A DNA stretch of 42,838 bases from Erysipelothrix sp. (GTDB taxonomy: Bacteria; Bacillota_I; Bacilli_A; Erysipelotrichales; Erysipelotrichaceae), in contig JAGXRX010000037.1 of assembly GCA_018335655.1 (NCBI GenBank), forward strand, positions 1 to 42,838, read 5' to 3'. Both the position numbers and the translations under genes were made by a program. Below, one piece after another: positions 7,975 to 18,037 of the stretch; positions within the stretch are counted from its first letter, which is position 1, and each line of letters starts with the position of its first letter. The notes below the pieces were generated by a model that worked only from the letters and a program-made list of their open reading frames with translations, made no database searches and had not been told where the DNA came from.

Positions 7975-8370
7975 ATGACACAATTATTTTATAAGAAAAA
8001 CGCCTTGCCCGTTGCAACGTTATCATTTTTTCTTTCACTAGTTGTATTTGCTGTTGCTAATTATGTTTTGCTAGGCTATGAAAGAGAATTTGCTGTTGTA
8101 TTCGAGCTCACCCCGTTTGCTTTATATGCATCCATTGTAATTTATGGATTAATCATGACTCAACGTCGAATTGGATTCTCATTATTTCTAGTTGCGTTTC
8201 TAGTTGCGTGTGCACTGATGTTATTCTTCTTTTCTCAAAGAAATAATGCTTTCGCATCACTAACTGGTTCTCTCATGTATATATACACTATTCTAATTGG
8301 ATCAATTGTAAGTGTACTTATTGATCTACTTGTAACATGGACTAAGAAGAATAAGGTTACAAAAGAATAA
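7975..8370 (+). CDS. Four-helix membrane protein between lemA and DUF2207 gene
   Basis: 131 residues with four predicted membrane helices (about 12-36, 42-65, 72-94 and 101-122) and a Lys-rich end. AGGAGAAATAT precedes the start. I do not recognise a named family. Its stop codon shares one base with the start of the DUF2207 gene (TAATG), so the two are translationally coupled and probably act together at the membrane. Confidence 0.7.
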   Translation: MTQLFYKKNALPVATLSFFLSLVVFAVANYVLLGYEREFAVVFELTPFALYASIVIYGLIMTQRRIGFSLFLVAFLVACALMLFFFSQRNNAFASLTGSLMYIYTILIGSIVSVLIDLLVTWTKKNKVTKE

Positions 8371-10235
8371 TGTTTAGAAAAATATTCGTCTTATCATTGT
8401 TTTGGCTTGTATTGTGGATTAATCCTTTACATGCCAATCAAGACATCGTCGTCAATAATCATCATATTGATGTTCTCGTAAAAGAGAACGGACAGTATGA
8501 TTTTAAGCATACTCTGAATGTTACTTTCTCTTCTCCATATTATGGAATATTCGTTAATATCCCTCAAGCATATCAAATGAACTGGGATATTGATGGGGAA
8601 TCATTTGTTAGAGAGTATCTCTTCCCTCTTACAAATATCTCAATTGAAGCTACTCCTGGAATTATCGAGCGTTATCGTCAAGGTGTTAGATTATTGCTTG
8701 GTGAAGAAGGTGTCTATGTAAATGGACCTCAAACTTATGTTTACTCCTATACCATGAATACCCGAGATCTTAGACTTGATGGAAGACAACGTTTCTATTT
8801 AAACTTTATTGGAAGTGAATGGGAAATCCCAACTGAAAAGGTTTCCTTCAATGTTCAGTTTGAACAAAGCATTATTGGCTTAACTCCTAGTTTCTATGCT
8901 GGGGCCTTTAATACAAATACTGCCGTTTTCCCGCAACTTACCATTACATCGAATTCAATCTCAGGAACATTTGATCAATATCTCAATCCATTTGAAGCAT
9001 TTACGATTGATATGAATGTTCCAACTACATTCTTTAAGTTTACACCTCGTGTGGACTACACTTTTATTTCAATTCTATTCTCGTTAGCTTTGTTCATCTT
9101 GTTAGTTCTTGTATACCAAAAACATGGTAAAGATGATCCAGTCACTGAAGTTGTTGGTTGGAATCCTCCTAAAGGTTTATCCTCAGCCATGGTCGGTTAT
9201 GTCTTTGATGGGTTTGTAGATAATAAAGATGTCTTATCTTTAATTATCTATTGGGCAAGTCAAGGGTATATGACGATTGAAGAGATTGATAAGAACACTG
9301 TTAAGTTTACGAAATTAAAAGAACTTGATGAAGGCATTAAAGCTGAGAAAATCATGTTTGATGAGATGTTTAGAAATCGAGATAATGTGACAACAGCACA
9401 ATTGAAGTACAAATTCTATGATTCAATTGTTGCTGCACGATCAAATATTCTATCTCACTTCAAACATAATCCAGACATGAAGATTTATTCTTCAAAATCA
9501 ATTTTCTATCAATATCTATTTGCTGCATTATTATCATTCCCATTAGCGATCAATGTGTTTATAAGTGTATTTCAAACAACGTTATCCTTTGAAGCAGTTA
9601 TCTTTAGTATAATGCTGTTCATAGGTTCATTCATCTTACATATTATTAATGTTGTTATGGCTCGTCGTTCACCAAGTTATAAAACTGCGAGTAAGATTGG
9701 TAGAAACCTATTATTTATTATTGGTTCATTCATTATTACGATGTTCAGCTTACTCATTGTCTCAATGCATGAAGGCTTAACTATTTATGTCATCATGAAT
9801 GGTGTCTTATTCTTCCTAGGACTATGGCTCAACAACAAAATGGATAAACGAACACCACAAGGTAATGCTTGGTTAGGAGAAATCTTAGGTTTCAAGCACT
9901 TTATTGAAGTGGCTGAGAAAGCACGTTTGGAAATGCTTGTTCGTGAGAACCCAAGTTACTTCTATCATATTCTTCCTTATGCTTATGTCTTAAATGTTTC
10001 TGATGTTTGGTCTAAGCAATTTGAATCCATTGCGATTGATGCACCTTCTTGGTACATTGGTCCATCCTATACTAATTCCTACGTCATGATGCGGTCATTG
10101 AATCGTACCCTTGGCACCATGAATCAAACCATGACTGTTCCTGCTCCTTCCAAAGGAAAAGGCGGTGGTGGATTTGGTGGCGGAGGCTTCTCCGGTGGTG
10201 GATTTGGTGGTGGCGGTGGTGGTGGTTGGAAGTAA
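8370..10235 (+). CDS. DUF2207 domain membrane protein with Gly-rich tail
   Basis: 621 residues. Signal peptide 1-22 ending LHA; an extracellular DUF2207 beta domain (~25-220) starting with NHHIDVLVKENGQYDF; a membrane helix (~228-250); a cytoplasmic domain with LSLIIYWASQGYMTIEE, typical of the family; then four further membrane helices (~380-490). The tail is almost pure Gly with Phe/Ser (GGGGFGGGGFSGGGFGGGG) and ends GWK. DUF2207 proteins of this layout, with LemA partners, are common in Bacillota, and their function is unknown; roles in envelope quality control have been suggested. The Gly-rich tail is a family habit also seen in TPM-domain proteins. Confidence 0.9.
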   Translation: MFRKIFVLSLFWLVLWINPLHANQDIVVNNHHIDVLVKENGQYDFKHTLNVTFSSPYYGIFVNIPQAYQMNWDIDGESFVREYLFPLTNISIEATPGIIERYRQGVRLLLGEEGVYVNGPQTYVYSYTMNTRDLRLDGRQRFYLNFIGSEWEIPTEKVSFNVQFEQSIIGLTPSFYAGAFNTNTAVFPQLTITSNSISGTFDQYLNPFEAFTIDMNVPTTFFKFTPRVDYTFISILFSLALFILLVLVYQKHGKDDPVTEVVGWNPPKGLSSAMVGYVFDGFVDNKDVLSLIIYWASQGYMTIEEIDKNTVKFTKLKELDEGIKAEKIMFDEMFRNRDNVTTAQLKYKFYDSIVAARSNILSHFKHNPDMKIYSSKSIFYQYLFAALLSFPLAINVFISVFQTTLSFEAVIFSIMLFIGSFILHIINVVMARRSPSYKTASKIGRNLLFIIGSFIITMFSLLIVSMHEGLTIYVIMNGVLFFLGLWLNNKMDKRTPQGNAWLGEILGFKHFIEVAEKARLEMLVRENPSYFYHILPYAYVLNVSDVWSKQFESIAIDAPSWYIGPSYTNSYVMMRSLNRTLGTMNQTMTVPAPSKGKGGGGFGGGGFSGGGFGGGGGGGWK

Positions 10236-10257
10236 CCCCATTACTAAATACTGATTT

Positions 10258-10290
10258 AAAAAATCTCTACAATTAAGTGGAGATTTTTTA
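10258..10290. terminator. Bidirectional terminator between DUF2207 gene and ATPase 3
   Basis: AAAATCTC and GGAGATTTTT arms with a short loop, an A run on one side and a T run on the other, placed between two converging genes. Confidence 0.75.
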
Positions 10291-10309
10291 ATATAACTAA
10301 GGTAATGAT

Positions 10310-11581
10310 TTAATCCCTTCTCTTTAACAACCACTTCCATGAAGGAATAACTTGTATTGTAATGTCGTCTACTGTTATGGTGTCTTCTTGATCATAAGTA
10401 ATGATTATATTATTCTTAATTTTCATGAATTTTGAAATCTTAACAAGTGCATTAACTTCTCTTTCCTTTGTTAATAAATCATTTAATGAGTAACAAGCTT
10501 GAATCGCAGTGGATTTAGATGGAATCACAAAGTCCACTTCAACATTATCCTGATAATAGTAAACATTTTCTTGACCCTCGTTGCGAATAAGTTCAAGTGC
10601 AATGCAATTCTCAAGTAGTGCTGGATTAGCATCAATTAGAAATAGATTCAAAAGTCCAGTATCCATGAAGTAATATTTTGGAGTAGAGTTTTTATCAACA
10701 AATTTTGCCCCAAGATTACTTAGTGAGAATAGTAGATAAGACTCTTTACAGTATTCTATGTATTGAATAATTGTGGACTTTCCTACTTTATAACCAACAG
10801 ATTGAACAATATGTAGTAACCTAGAATACGAAATCGGTTGTCTTACAGATTCAGCAACTTTCTTCAACAGCACCTCTAAACCGCTTTTATTTGATATTGA
10901 ATATCTTGAAATAATGTCTCCAAGAAAAATCTTATTATATAGATTGCTTAAATAGTCTCTTTTATTGATTAACTCTGTAATCTCAGGAAATCCTCCAAAG
11001 TGTAAATACTCATCAAGTAATCCGAGTAGTATTGCTCGTGATTCAATTGAGTAAAATGTGCTATTTGTAATACGTACTTGTTTTGCACTTAAAAATTCAT
11101 CATAACTATATGGATAGACCAGAATAGCTAGATATCTACCTCCTAGAGTTCTTTCCATCTCATGACTAAGCATTTTTGAATTGCTTCCAGTAATGTAAAT
11201 AGTTCTTTTTTCATCCGCCATGCGACGAGCAAATTTCTCCCAACCACTAATGTTTTGAATTTCGTCAAGGAAGAAAATAGGTTCTTTTTGAAATAAGGTG
11301 TGATGGGCCTCAATAAGTAAATCGAAGTCATTAATATCAAAACCAATCAATCTTTCATCTTCAAAGTTTATATAAAGAAACTCATCCCACTCATGCCCCT
11401 TTTTAACCAGTTCATTCATGACTTGATATAATAAGAAAGATTTACCACTTCTTCTTATACCTGTGTAGATAACTGATAAATGATCAATTGCTTTTGTTTC
11501 TCTTGTTTTTATACTTAATTTTTTAATATTTCGAATACGATCAACAATTATTCTCATTATTATTTGTTTATCAATAGCCAT
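10310..11581 (-). CDS. AAA_14 / DUF4143 (COG1373) ATPase 3
   Basis: 423 residues. Walker A is GIRRSGKSF (~41-49), Walker B is FFLDEIQ, and sensor 1 is ITGSNSKML. The C-terminal DUF4143 domain has ENCIALELIRNEGQENVYYY and VEVDFVIPSK, the nuclease-like acidic strands. It is nearer to ATPase 2 than to ATPase 1 in motif wording, though plainly diverged. AGGAG precedes the start. It lies between the DUF2207 operon (converging, shared terminator) and smpB (same strand, ~156 bases away behind its own terminator), so it is a separate unit with its own promoter and three phased palindromes. The family's role is unknown. Confidence 0.88.
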   Translation of the reverse strand: MAIDKQIIMRIIVDRIRNIKKLSIKTRETKAIDHLSVIYTGIRRSGKSFLLYQVMNELVKKGHEWDEFLYINFEDERLIGFDINDFDLLIEAHHTLFQKEPIFFLDEIQNISGWEKFARRMADEKRTIYITGSNSKMLSHEMERTLGGRYLAILVYPYSYDEFLSAKQVRITNSTFYSIESRAILLGLLDEYLHFGGFPEITELINKRDYLSNLYNKIFLGDIISRYSISNKSGLEVLLKKVAESVRQPISYSRLLHIVQSVGYKVGKSTIIQYIEYCKESYLLFSLSNLGAKFVDKNSTPKYYFMDTGLLNLFLIDANPALLENCIALELIRNEGQENVYYYQDNVEVDFVIPSKSTAIQACYSLNDLLTKEREVNALVKISKFMKIKNNIIITYDQEDTITVDDITIQVIPSWKWLLKRRD

Positions 11582-11626
11582 TTGTGTTACTCCTATTGTG
11601 AGTGCAGAACCGTTTCAGGGTTGTTC

Positions 11627-11711
11627 TGTCCTGCGTGTAAGACAATAATAACATTATTTTGTCCTGTGCACAAGACAAAATGTGCATATTTTCGTCTTAT
11701 ACATAAGACGA
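11627..11711. promoter_or_regulatory. Three palindromic operators at exact 33-bp spacing before ATPase 3
   Basis: Palindrome cores GTCCTGCGTGTAAGAC (11628), GTCCTGTGCACAAGAC (11661) and GTCTTATACATAAGAC (11694) share the half-site GTCyT...ArGAC and start exactly 33 bases apart, about three helical turns, so all face the same side of the helix. The middle one extends to a 24-base near-palindrome with TTTTGTC/GACAAAA arms. A TATTAT -10 box (minus strand, 11650-11645) lies between the first and second, and the second covers the -35 position. This is an array for repression by a cooperatively binding protein. Confidence 0.75.
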
Positions 11712-11727
11712 CAATCTAAACAAAGGA

Positions 11728-11752
11728 AAAGCACGATTTATCGTGCCTTTTG
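11728..11752 (-). terminator. Terminator overlapping the 3' end of smpB
   Basis: GCACGA-TTTA-TCGTGC (11731-11746) with flanking A and T runs. On the minus strand it is followed by TTTTCCTTTGTTT. It spans the smpB stop codon at 11738 and ends the secG-rnr-smpB transcript. Confidence 0.8.
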
Positions 11753-12193
11753 TTTTGTCGCTTTCGCAATCATTCGTTTAGCATCTCGCTCTTTTTCAAC
11801 TTGACGTTTGTCATGAGCTGCTTTACCCATTGCCAAGCCAATTTCAACTTTAGCCAAACCATCTCTTAAATACATTTGTAAAGGTACAATCGTATATCCT
11901 TTAAGTTTAACCTTCTTCCCCCACTTATTAATTTCTGAGCGATGAAGTAAAAGTTTACGATCTCTTTCCTCTTCATGATTAAATTGGTTTCCATATTCAT
12001 ACAAGGCGATATTCATATTCTTTAGTACTGCTTGACCATCTTTAATTTGAATAAATGCATCTTTGAACTGAACTTTACCTAGTCGAACAGATTTGATTTC
12101 TGTCCCAGTTAAGGCAAGCCCTGCTTCAAGTTTGTCTTCTATGAAATAGTCATGATAAGCACGTTTATTGTTTGCTACGATTTTGTTACTCAT
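11738..12193 (-). CDS. smpB: SsrA-binding protein SmpB
   Basis: 151 residues, standard length. The OB-fold core opens with NNKRAYHDYFIEDKLEAGL and LTGTEIKSVR, continues with KLLLHRSEI, and ends in the basic tail that reaches into the decoding centre (KRDxKR..IAKATKQKAR type). SmpB binds the tRNA-like domain of tmRNA and brings it to stalled ribosomes; the ssrA gene is in this window. Start and stop overlap the rnr gene by four bases (ATGA), so they are co-translated. RNase R, encoded just upstream, degrades the rescued mRNA and associates with SmpB-tmRNA, which fits the pairing. Confidence 0.97.
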   Translation of the reverse strand: MSNKIVANNKRAYHDYFIEDKLEAGLALTGTEIKSVRLGKVQFKDAFIQIKDGQAVLKNMNIALYEYGNQFNHEEERDRKLLLHRSEINKWGKKVKLKGYTIVPLQMYLRDGLAKVEIGLAMGKAAHDKRQVEKERDAKRMIAKATKQKAR

Positions 12194-14280
12194 GGTTTCA
12201 CCTTGACGTGTTTTAAGTATTTAAAATCAATCGTTCTTGTGTCTTTATTTGCTCCAGTAACACTTACCACAACCTCATCTCCAAGAGAAAATGATTTGCG
12301 ACGACGCTCTCCAATGAGTCTCATGTTGACATGATCAAAGACATAGTAATCATCATGTAAAGTACTCATATGAATAAGTCCTTCCACACTATTAGGAATC
12401 ATAACAAAGAATCCAAAGGTTGTGACACTACTGATGATGCCTTCAAAGACATCTCCCACATGTTTAATCATGTATTCAGCTTTCTTCATATCTTCTACAG
12501 CACGTTGTGCTTCTACAGCTCTACGCTCTGTAAGTGAGCACTGTGTAGCAATCTTAGGCATAGCACGAAGATCATCTTGAAACATCTTCTCATCAAGTTT
12601 ATTGGAGAAAACATATTTTCTTAGCATACGATGAACCACAAGATCTGGATATCGACGAATTGGTGAAGTGAAATGGGTGTAATCTGCAAGTGCTAGTCCA
12701 TAATGGCCTAGTGGTTGTTCACTGTAGATTGCTTTTTTCATGCTTCGAAGCATGAGTGTGGAAATGGATGAAAATAATGGTGAGTCTTCAAAGGCATTAA
12801 GAACCTTTTGAAGTGCAGTTTGATGTACACCAGATTTGTTTATTTTTAGTGTCACACCATGAGTTGCTGCAAGCTTAGCAATGGTTTCTATTCGCTCTGG
12901 ATCTGGATCATCATGGACACGATATAGAGCTGGTAGTTGCATCGTTTTTAAGGTAAATGCTACTGCTTCATTAGCCGCAACCATGAAATCTTCAATGATA
13001 CGCTCAGATCTTCCACCTTGGCGTGCAACAATATCCACAACTTCGCCATCATTCATAATGAATTTAGATTCTACAGTATTAAAATCAAGTTGTCCCATAC
13101 GACGTTTGCGCTGATTAAGAGAATCTGAACATTTAAGTGCCAATGCTAAGAAATTTTTATAGTCTTCACTCTCTTCGCTAAGAAGTGTTTCATCACTTAT
13201 ACATGCATTAACGTATGTGTAAGATAAACGACGTTTTGAGTGAATCATTGAAGGATGGATTTGAATATCTTCAATCTGTCCTTGAGATGTTATGAGAAGT
13301 GAAGCTGTTAATGTATAGCGATCAACATCCGGATGAAGTGAACATACTCCATTGGATAATACTTCAGGAAGCATAGGTACTACCGTATTGGCTGCATACA
13401 CTGAAGTTCCTCGTGTATAAGCATCTTTATCAAGTGCTGTATTTTCGACCACATAATACGAAACATCTGCAATATGAACTTGAAGTCGAATACCTTTTGG
13501 ATCATCTTGTAGACTAATCGCATCATCGAGATCTTTCGCATCTTCACCATCAATGGTGACAACGAAGTGGCTGCGATAATCTTCACGTCCTGCTTCAAAA
13601 GGAACATTTTCTTTCACATGTTCAATATCTTTAAGCGTTTGCGCTGAAAAATCAATCGGCACTTTATGTTCAATGAGTAAACCTAAGATGTCCATTCCAA
13701 CATTTTTGGATGAACCTAATACGGTTTCTAGAGTAAATTTTAGCGGTTGATATGAATTAATACGAGCGATAATCATATCAAGAGATTTAACTTTTATGTT
13801 TTTAGGAATAATGATTGGATATCGTTTTTGCAGTTTTACGTCTAGAGGAAAAAATTCCCATCCTCGTTTTGTTAGGGTGATTGTTCCAACCATGGTTGTG
13901 GTATGACGCTCAATGACACGAACTACTGAAGTAAACTTCTCTCCATGATCCACTTTAACTTGGATTTGAACGATATCTCTATGCATAGCATCTTTAATAT
14001 AGCTTGCAGAAATAAACGTATCATCGTCTTGACCTTCAATACTGACATAACCATGTCCTTTTGTATTGATAAAAATTGAGCCTTTATATAGTCCTATGTC
14101 TTGAGGATTGATAATCTTTCCTTTGCGACTTAGGGCTAGATCACCTTGATCAATTAACTCATTAACAGTTTGCGACATTTCTTTTTCACTTACACCAAAA
14201 ACAAGTGCCCATTCTTGAATAGTTTTCTTAGCACTTTGTGGGTCAATAATGTTGTCGAATATCTGTTGAGTTTCTATCAT
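12190..14280 (-). CDS. rnr: Ribonuclease R
   Basis: 696 residues. Order: N-terminal winged helix (~1-55), cold-shock domains (~60-215), the RNB catalytic domain with the metal-binding DGEDAKDLDDAISL (~250-263), and a C-terminal S1 domain (~615-690) ending in a basic tail. It is a processive 3'-5' exoribonuclease able to unwind structured RNA. It is somewhat shorter than the enterobacterial enzyme, as in most Bacillota, because the Lys-rich tail is short. It follows secG by 31 bases and overlaps smpB, giving the common secG-rnr-smpB order. Confidence 0.97.
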   Translation of the reverse strand: MIETQQIFDNIIDPQSAKKTIQEWALVFGVSEKEMSQTVNELIDQGDLALSRKGKIINPQDIGLYKGSIFINTKGHGYVSIEGQDDDTFISASYIKDAMHRDIVQIQVKVDHGEKFTSVVRVIERHTTTMVGTITLTKRGWEFFPLDVKLQKRYPIIIPKNIKVKSLDMIIARINSYQPLKFTLETVLGSSKNVGMDILGLLIEHKVPIDFSAQTLKDIEHVKENVPFEAGREDYRSHFVVTIDGEDAKDLDDAISLQDDPKGIRLQVHIADVSYYVVENTALDKDAYTRGTSVYAANTVVPMLPEVLSNGVCSLHPDVDRYTLTASLLITSQGQIEDIQIHPSMIHSKRRLSYTYVNACISDETLLSEESEDYKNFLALALKCSDSLNQRKRRMGQLDFNTVESKFIMNDGEVVDIVARQGGRSERIIEDFMVAANEAVAFTLKTMQLPALYRVHDDPDPERIETIAKLAATHGVTLKINKSGVHQTALQKVLNAFEDSPLFSSISTLMLRSMKKAIYSEQPLGHYGLALADYTHFTSPIRRYPDLVVHRMLRKYVFSNKLDEKMFQDDLRAMPKIATQCSLTERRAVEAQRAVEDMKKAEYMIKHVGDVFEGIISSVTTFGFFVMIPNSVEGLIHMSTLHDDYYVFDHVNMRLIGERRRKSFSLGDEVVVSVTGANKDTRTIDFKYLKHVKVKP

Positions 14281-14311
14281 ATTTCTCCTTAAAGAAAAAA
14301 GGCCTATGGCC

Positions 14312-14539
14312 TTAAATTACACGAATCAAAATCACGAGCGCAAAGAAAACGAGTCCTAGAACCATCGTGATATTAGATATCACTTTTTCCGGTCCTCTTT
14401 CTTTCGCGTTAGCAAACAAGTTCAATCCACCACTTCCTGTAAAGGCACTGGATATTCCTTCTGATTTTCCACTTTGAAGTAAGGCGAGTACGATCAGTAA
14501 TCCTGATACGAGCATTAATAATACGTCGAGAATGAGCAT
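14312..14539 (-). CDS. secG: Preprotein translocase subunit SecG
   Basis: 75 residues from the ATG at 14539, chosen because AAAGGAG lies 7-8 bases upstream and because the family length is 70-80; a longer frame from 14614 runs through the promoter. Two membrane helices (~1-22 and ~53-74) are joined by the family's cytoplasmic loop SGKSEGISSAFTGSG with the LF motif. SecG assists SecYE-SecA protein export. Confidence 0.93.
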   Translation of the reverse strand: MLILDVLLMLVSGLLIVLALLQSGKSEGISSAFTGSGGLNLFANAKERGPEKVISNITMVLGLVFFALVILIRVI

Positions 14540-14564
14540 AACGTTCTCCTTTAATTGCCATAAC

Positions 14565-14593
14565 ATTGTATCACTATGGTGATTTAAAATCAA
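14565..14593 (-). promoter_or_regulatory. Internal promoter of secG-rnr-smpB
   Basis: TTGATT, a 17-base spacer and TACAAT preceded by TG (extended -10), ending 26 bases before the secG start and just after the eno terminator. Confidence 0.65.
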
Positions 14594-14608
14594 ATACTCT
14601 AATAAAGA

Positions 14609-14636
14609 AATCACGTCATCGTATGATGACGTGATT
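14609..14636 (-). terminator. Hairpin after eno
   Basis: A perfect 12-bp stem (AATCACGTCATC/GATGACGTGATT) with loop GTAT lies nine bases past the eno stop. The following minus-strand sequence TTTCTTTATT is only a moderate T tract, so some read-through into secG is possible. Confidence 0.65.
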
Positions 14637-14644
14637 GTTAAGAA

Positions 14645-16700
<2,056 letters not shown>

Positions 16701-16704
<4 letters not shown>

Positions 16705-17900
16705 GCTTTTTCCTTAATGACCGCAATACCCGGTAAGGTCTTGCCTTCCATGAATTCTAAGCTTGCACCACCACCGGTGGAGATATGTGAGAATTCATCT
16801 TTAAATCCTAATTGGATTGCTGCAGCTGCACTATCACCACCACCAATGACGGTCATAGCACCTTTTTGAGCAGCAATAGCTTTACATACTTCAAGAGTTC
16901 CATTTGCAAATGGAGCTAATTCAAAGACTCCCATAGGACCATTCCATACAACAGTTTGTGCACCTTCTAAAGCTTGTGCAAACAGTTTTACAGTTTCAGG
17001 TCCAATATCAAGTCCCATCCAACCATCTTCAATTTGATCATTGTTGACGACTTTGATGTTAGCATCAACACTGAATGCATCTGCCACAACATGGTCTACT
17101 GGAAGAATAATTTTTCCATTTGATTTTTCTAAGAATTCTTTCGCAAGATCAACTTTGTCAGCTTCAAGGAGTGAAGATCCAATGTTTAATCCTAATGCTT
17201 TTAAGAACGTATACGCCATACCACCACCAATAAGAACCTTATCAGCAATGTTTAATAGATTTTCAATCACTGCAATTTTATCAGATACTTTAGCACCACC
17301 GACAATTGCCACAAATGGCTTAGCAGGTTTTAAGATTGCTTTTTCTAAAGCATCGACTTCTTTTTCAACTAGGAATCCTAACCCACTCGGTAAAATCTCT
17401 GCAATACCATAGGTTGTTGCGTGAGCACGATGAGATGATCCAAAAGCATCAAACACAAACACTTCTCCAAGACTTGCCCAATACGCCGCAAGTTCAGGAT
17501 CGTTTTTAGATTCTCCTTTTTCATAACGTGTATTTTGAACAACAACGATATCACCACCGACGAGTGCATTTACTGCAGCTTCTAGAGCAGGTCCACGAGT
17601 TTCACTTACAAACGTTACAGGAGCATCTACAAGTTCACCTAAGCGAGCCGCTACAGGAGCCATATTGTTTTTAGCTTTATCTGACGCGGTTTTCTCAGGA
17701 TCTTTATGATCCACTTTTCCTAAATGAGACATGATGATCAATTTTGCTTTCTTTTCCAGCAAGTAATTAATCGTTGGTAAGGCTTGTACAATACGGTTAT
17801 CGTCCGTAATGACGCCGTTCTTGATTGGTACGTTAAAGTCAACGCGAACAATCACTTTCTTGTTCGACACATCCAAATCTCTGAGTGTCAATTTTGACAT
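16701..17900 (-). CDS. pgk: Phosphoglycerate kinase
   Basis: 399 residues. N-terminal RVDFNVP and MSHLGK (triose-phosphate site), central GGAKVSDKI hinge region, [20 protein letters not shown] and the C-terminal nucleotide-binding GGGDSAAA and [10 protein letters not shown]. It makes ATP from 1,3-bisphosphoglycerate. First gene of pgk-tpiA-eno; gapA, often upstream in Bacillota, is absent here. AGGAGG precedes the start. Confidence 0.98.
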
Positions 17901-17924
17901 AGTGTTTTCCTCCTAAGCGTGTCA

Positions 17925-17953
17925 ATTATATCATTTTAGCCGTTTTCATACAA
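17925..17953 (-). promoter_or_regulatory. Promoter of pgk operon
   Basis: TTGTAT (17953-17948), 17-base spacer, TATAAT (17930-17925) preceded by TG. It lies 25 bases before the pgk start. Confidence 0.75.
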
Positions 17954-17962
17954 TGAAAGTGG

Positions 17963-17978
17963 TGTGAATCTTTTCACA
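17963..17978. promoter_or_regulatory. Rex-type operator upstream of pgk
   Basis: TGTGAA-TCTT-TTCACA, perfect six-base arms, matches the Rex consensus TTGTGAAnnnnTTCACAA (flanked by AT-rich bases on one side). It lies nine bases upstream of the -35 box. Rex senses NADH/NAD+ and controls fermentation and glycolysis genes in Bacillota, so redox control of lower glycolysis is inferred. Confidence 0.7.
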
Positions 17979-17997
17979 TTGTCGCTTATAGTCGTTA

Positions 17998-18011
17998 ATG
18001 AAAGCGCTTAA
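17998..18011. promoter_or_regulatory. cre-like CcpA site
   Basis: ATGAAAGCGCTTAA matches the catabolite-responsive element pattern (TGAAAGCGCTTnnA). It lies about 45 bases upstream of the pgk -35 box, an activating position, and 27 bases past the end of the M24 peptidase gene. Confidence 0.6.
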
Positions 18012-18033
18012 AAAGAGCCTGAACTGGCTCTTT
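18012..18033 (-). terminator. Terminator of the AbgT-M24 operon
   Basis: AAAGAGCC-TGAACT-GGCTCTTT, with the minus strand continuing TTTTTAAG, directly after the M24 peptidase stop. Confidence 0.85.
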
Positions 18034-18037
18034 AAAA

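Noticed and set aside
10095-10340. 81-codon minus-strand frame rich in Thr
   Set aside because: It is the mirror of the Gly-rich codons at the end of the DUF2207 gene and overlaps a terminator.
11627-11711. Three 33-base-phased palindromes as a mini CRISPR
   Set aside because: Conserved parts are palindromic arms with differing centres, the gaps are only 17 bases, and there are no cas genes; position over a promoter favours operators.
14540-14614. Longer SecG N-terminus
   Set aside because: The extra codons cover the secG promoter and ribosome site, and the family protein begins at 14539.
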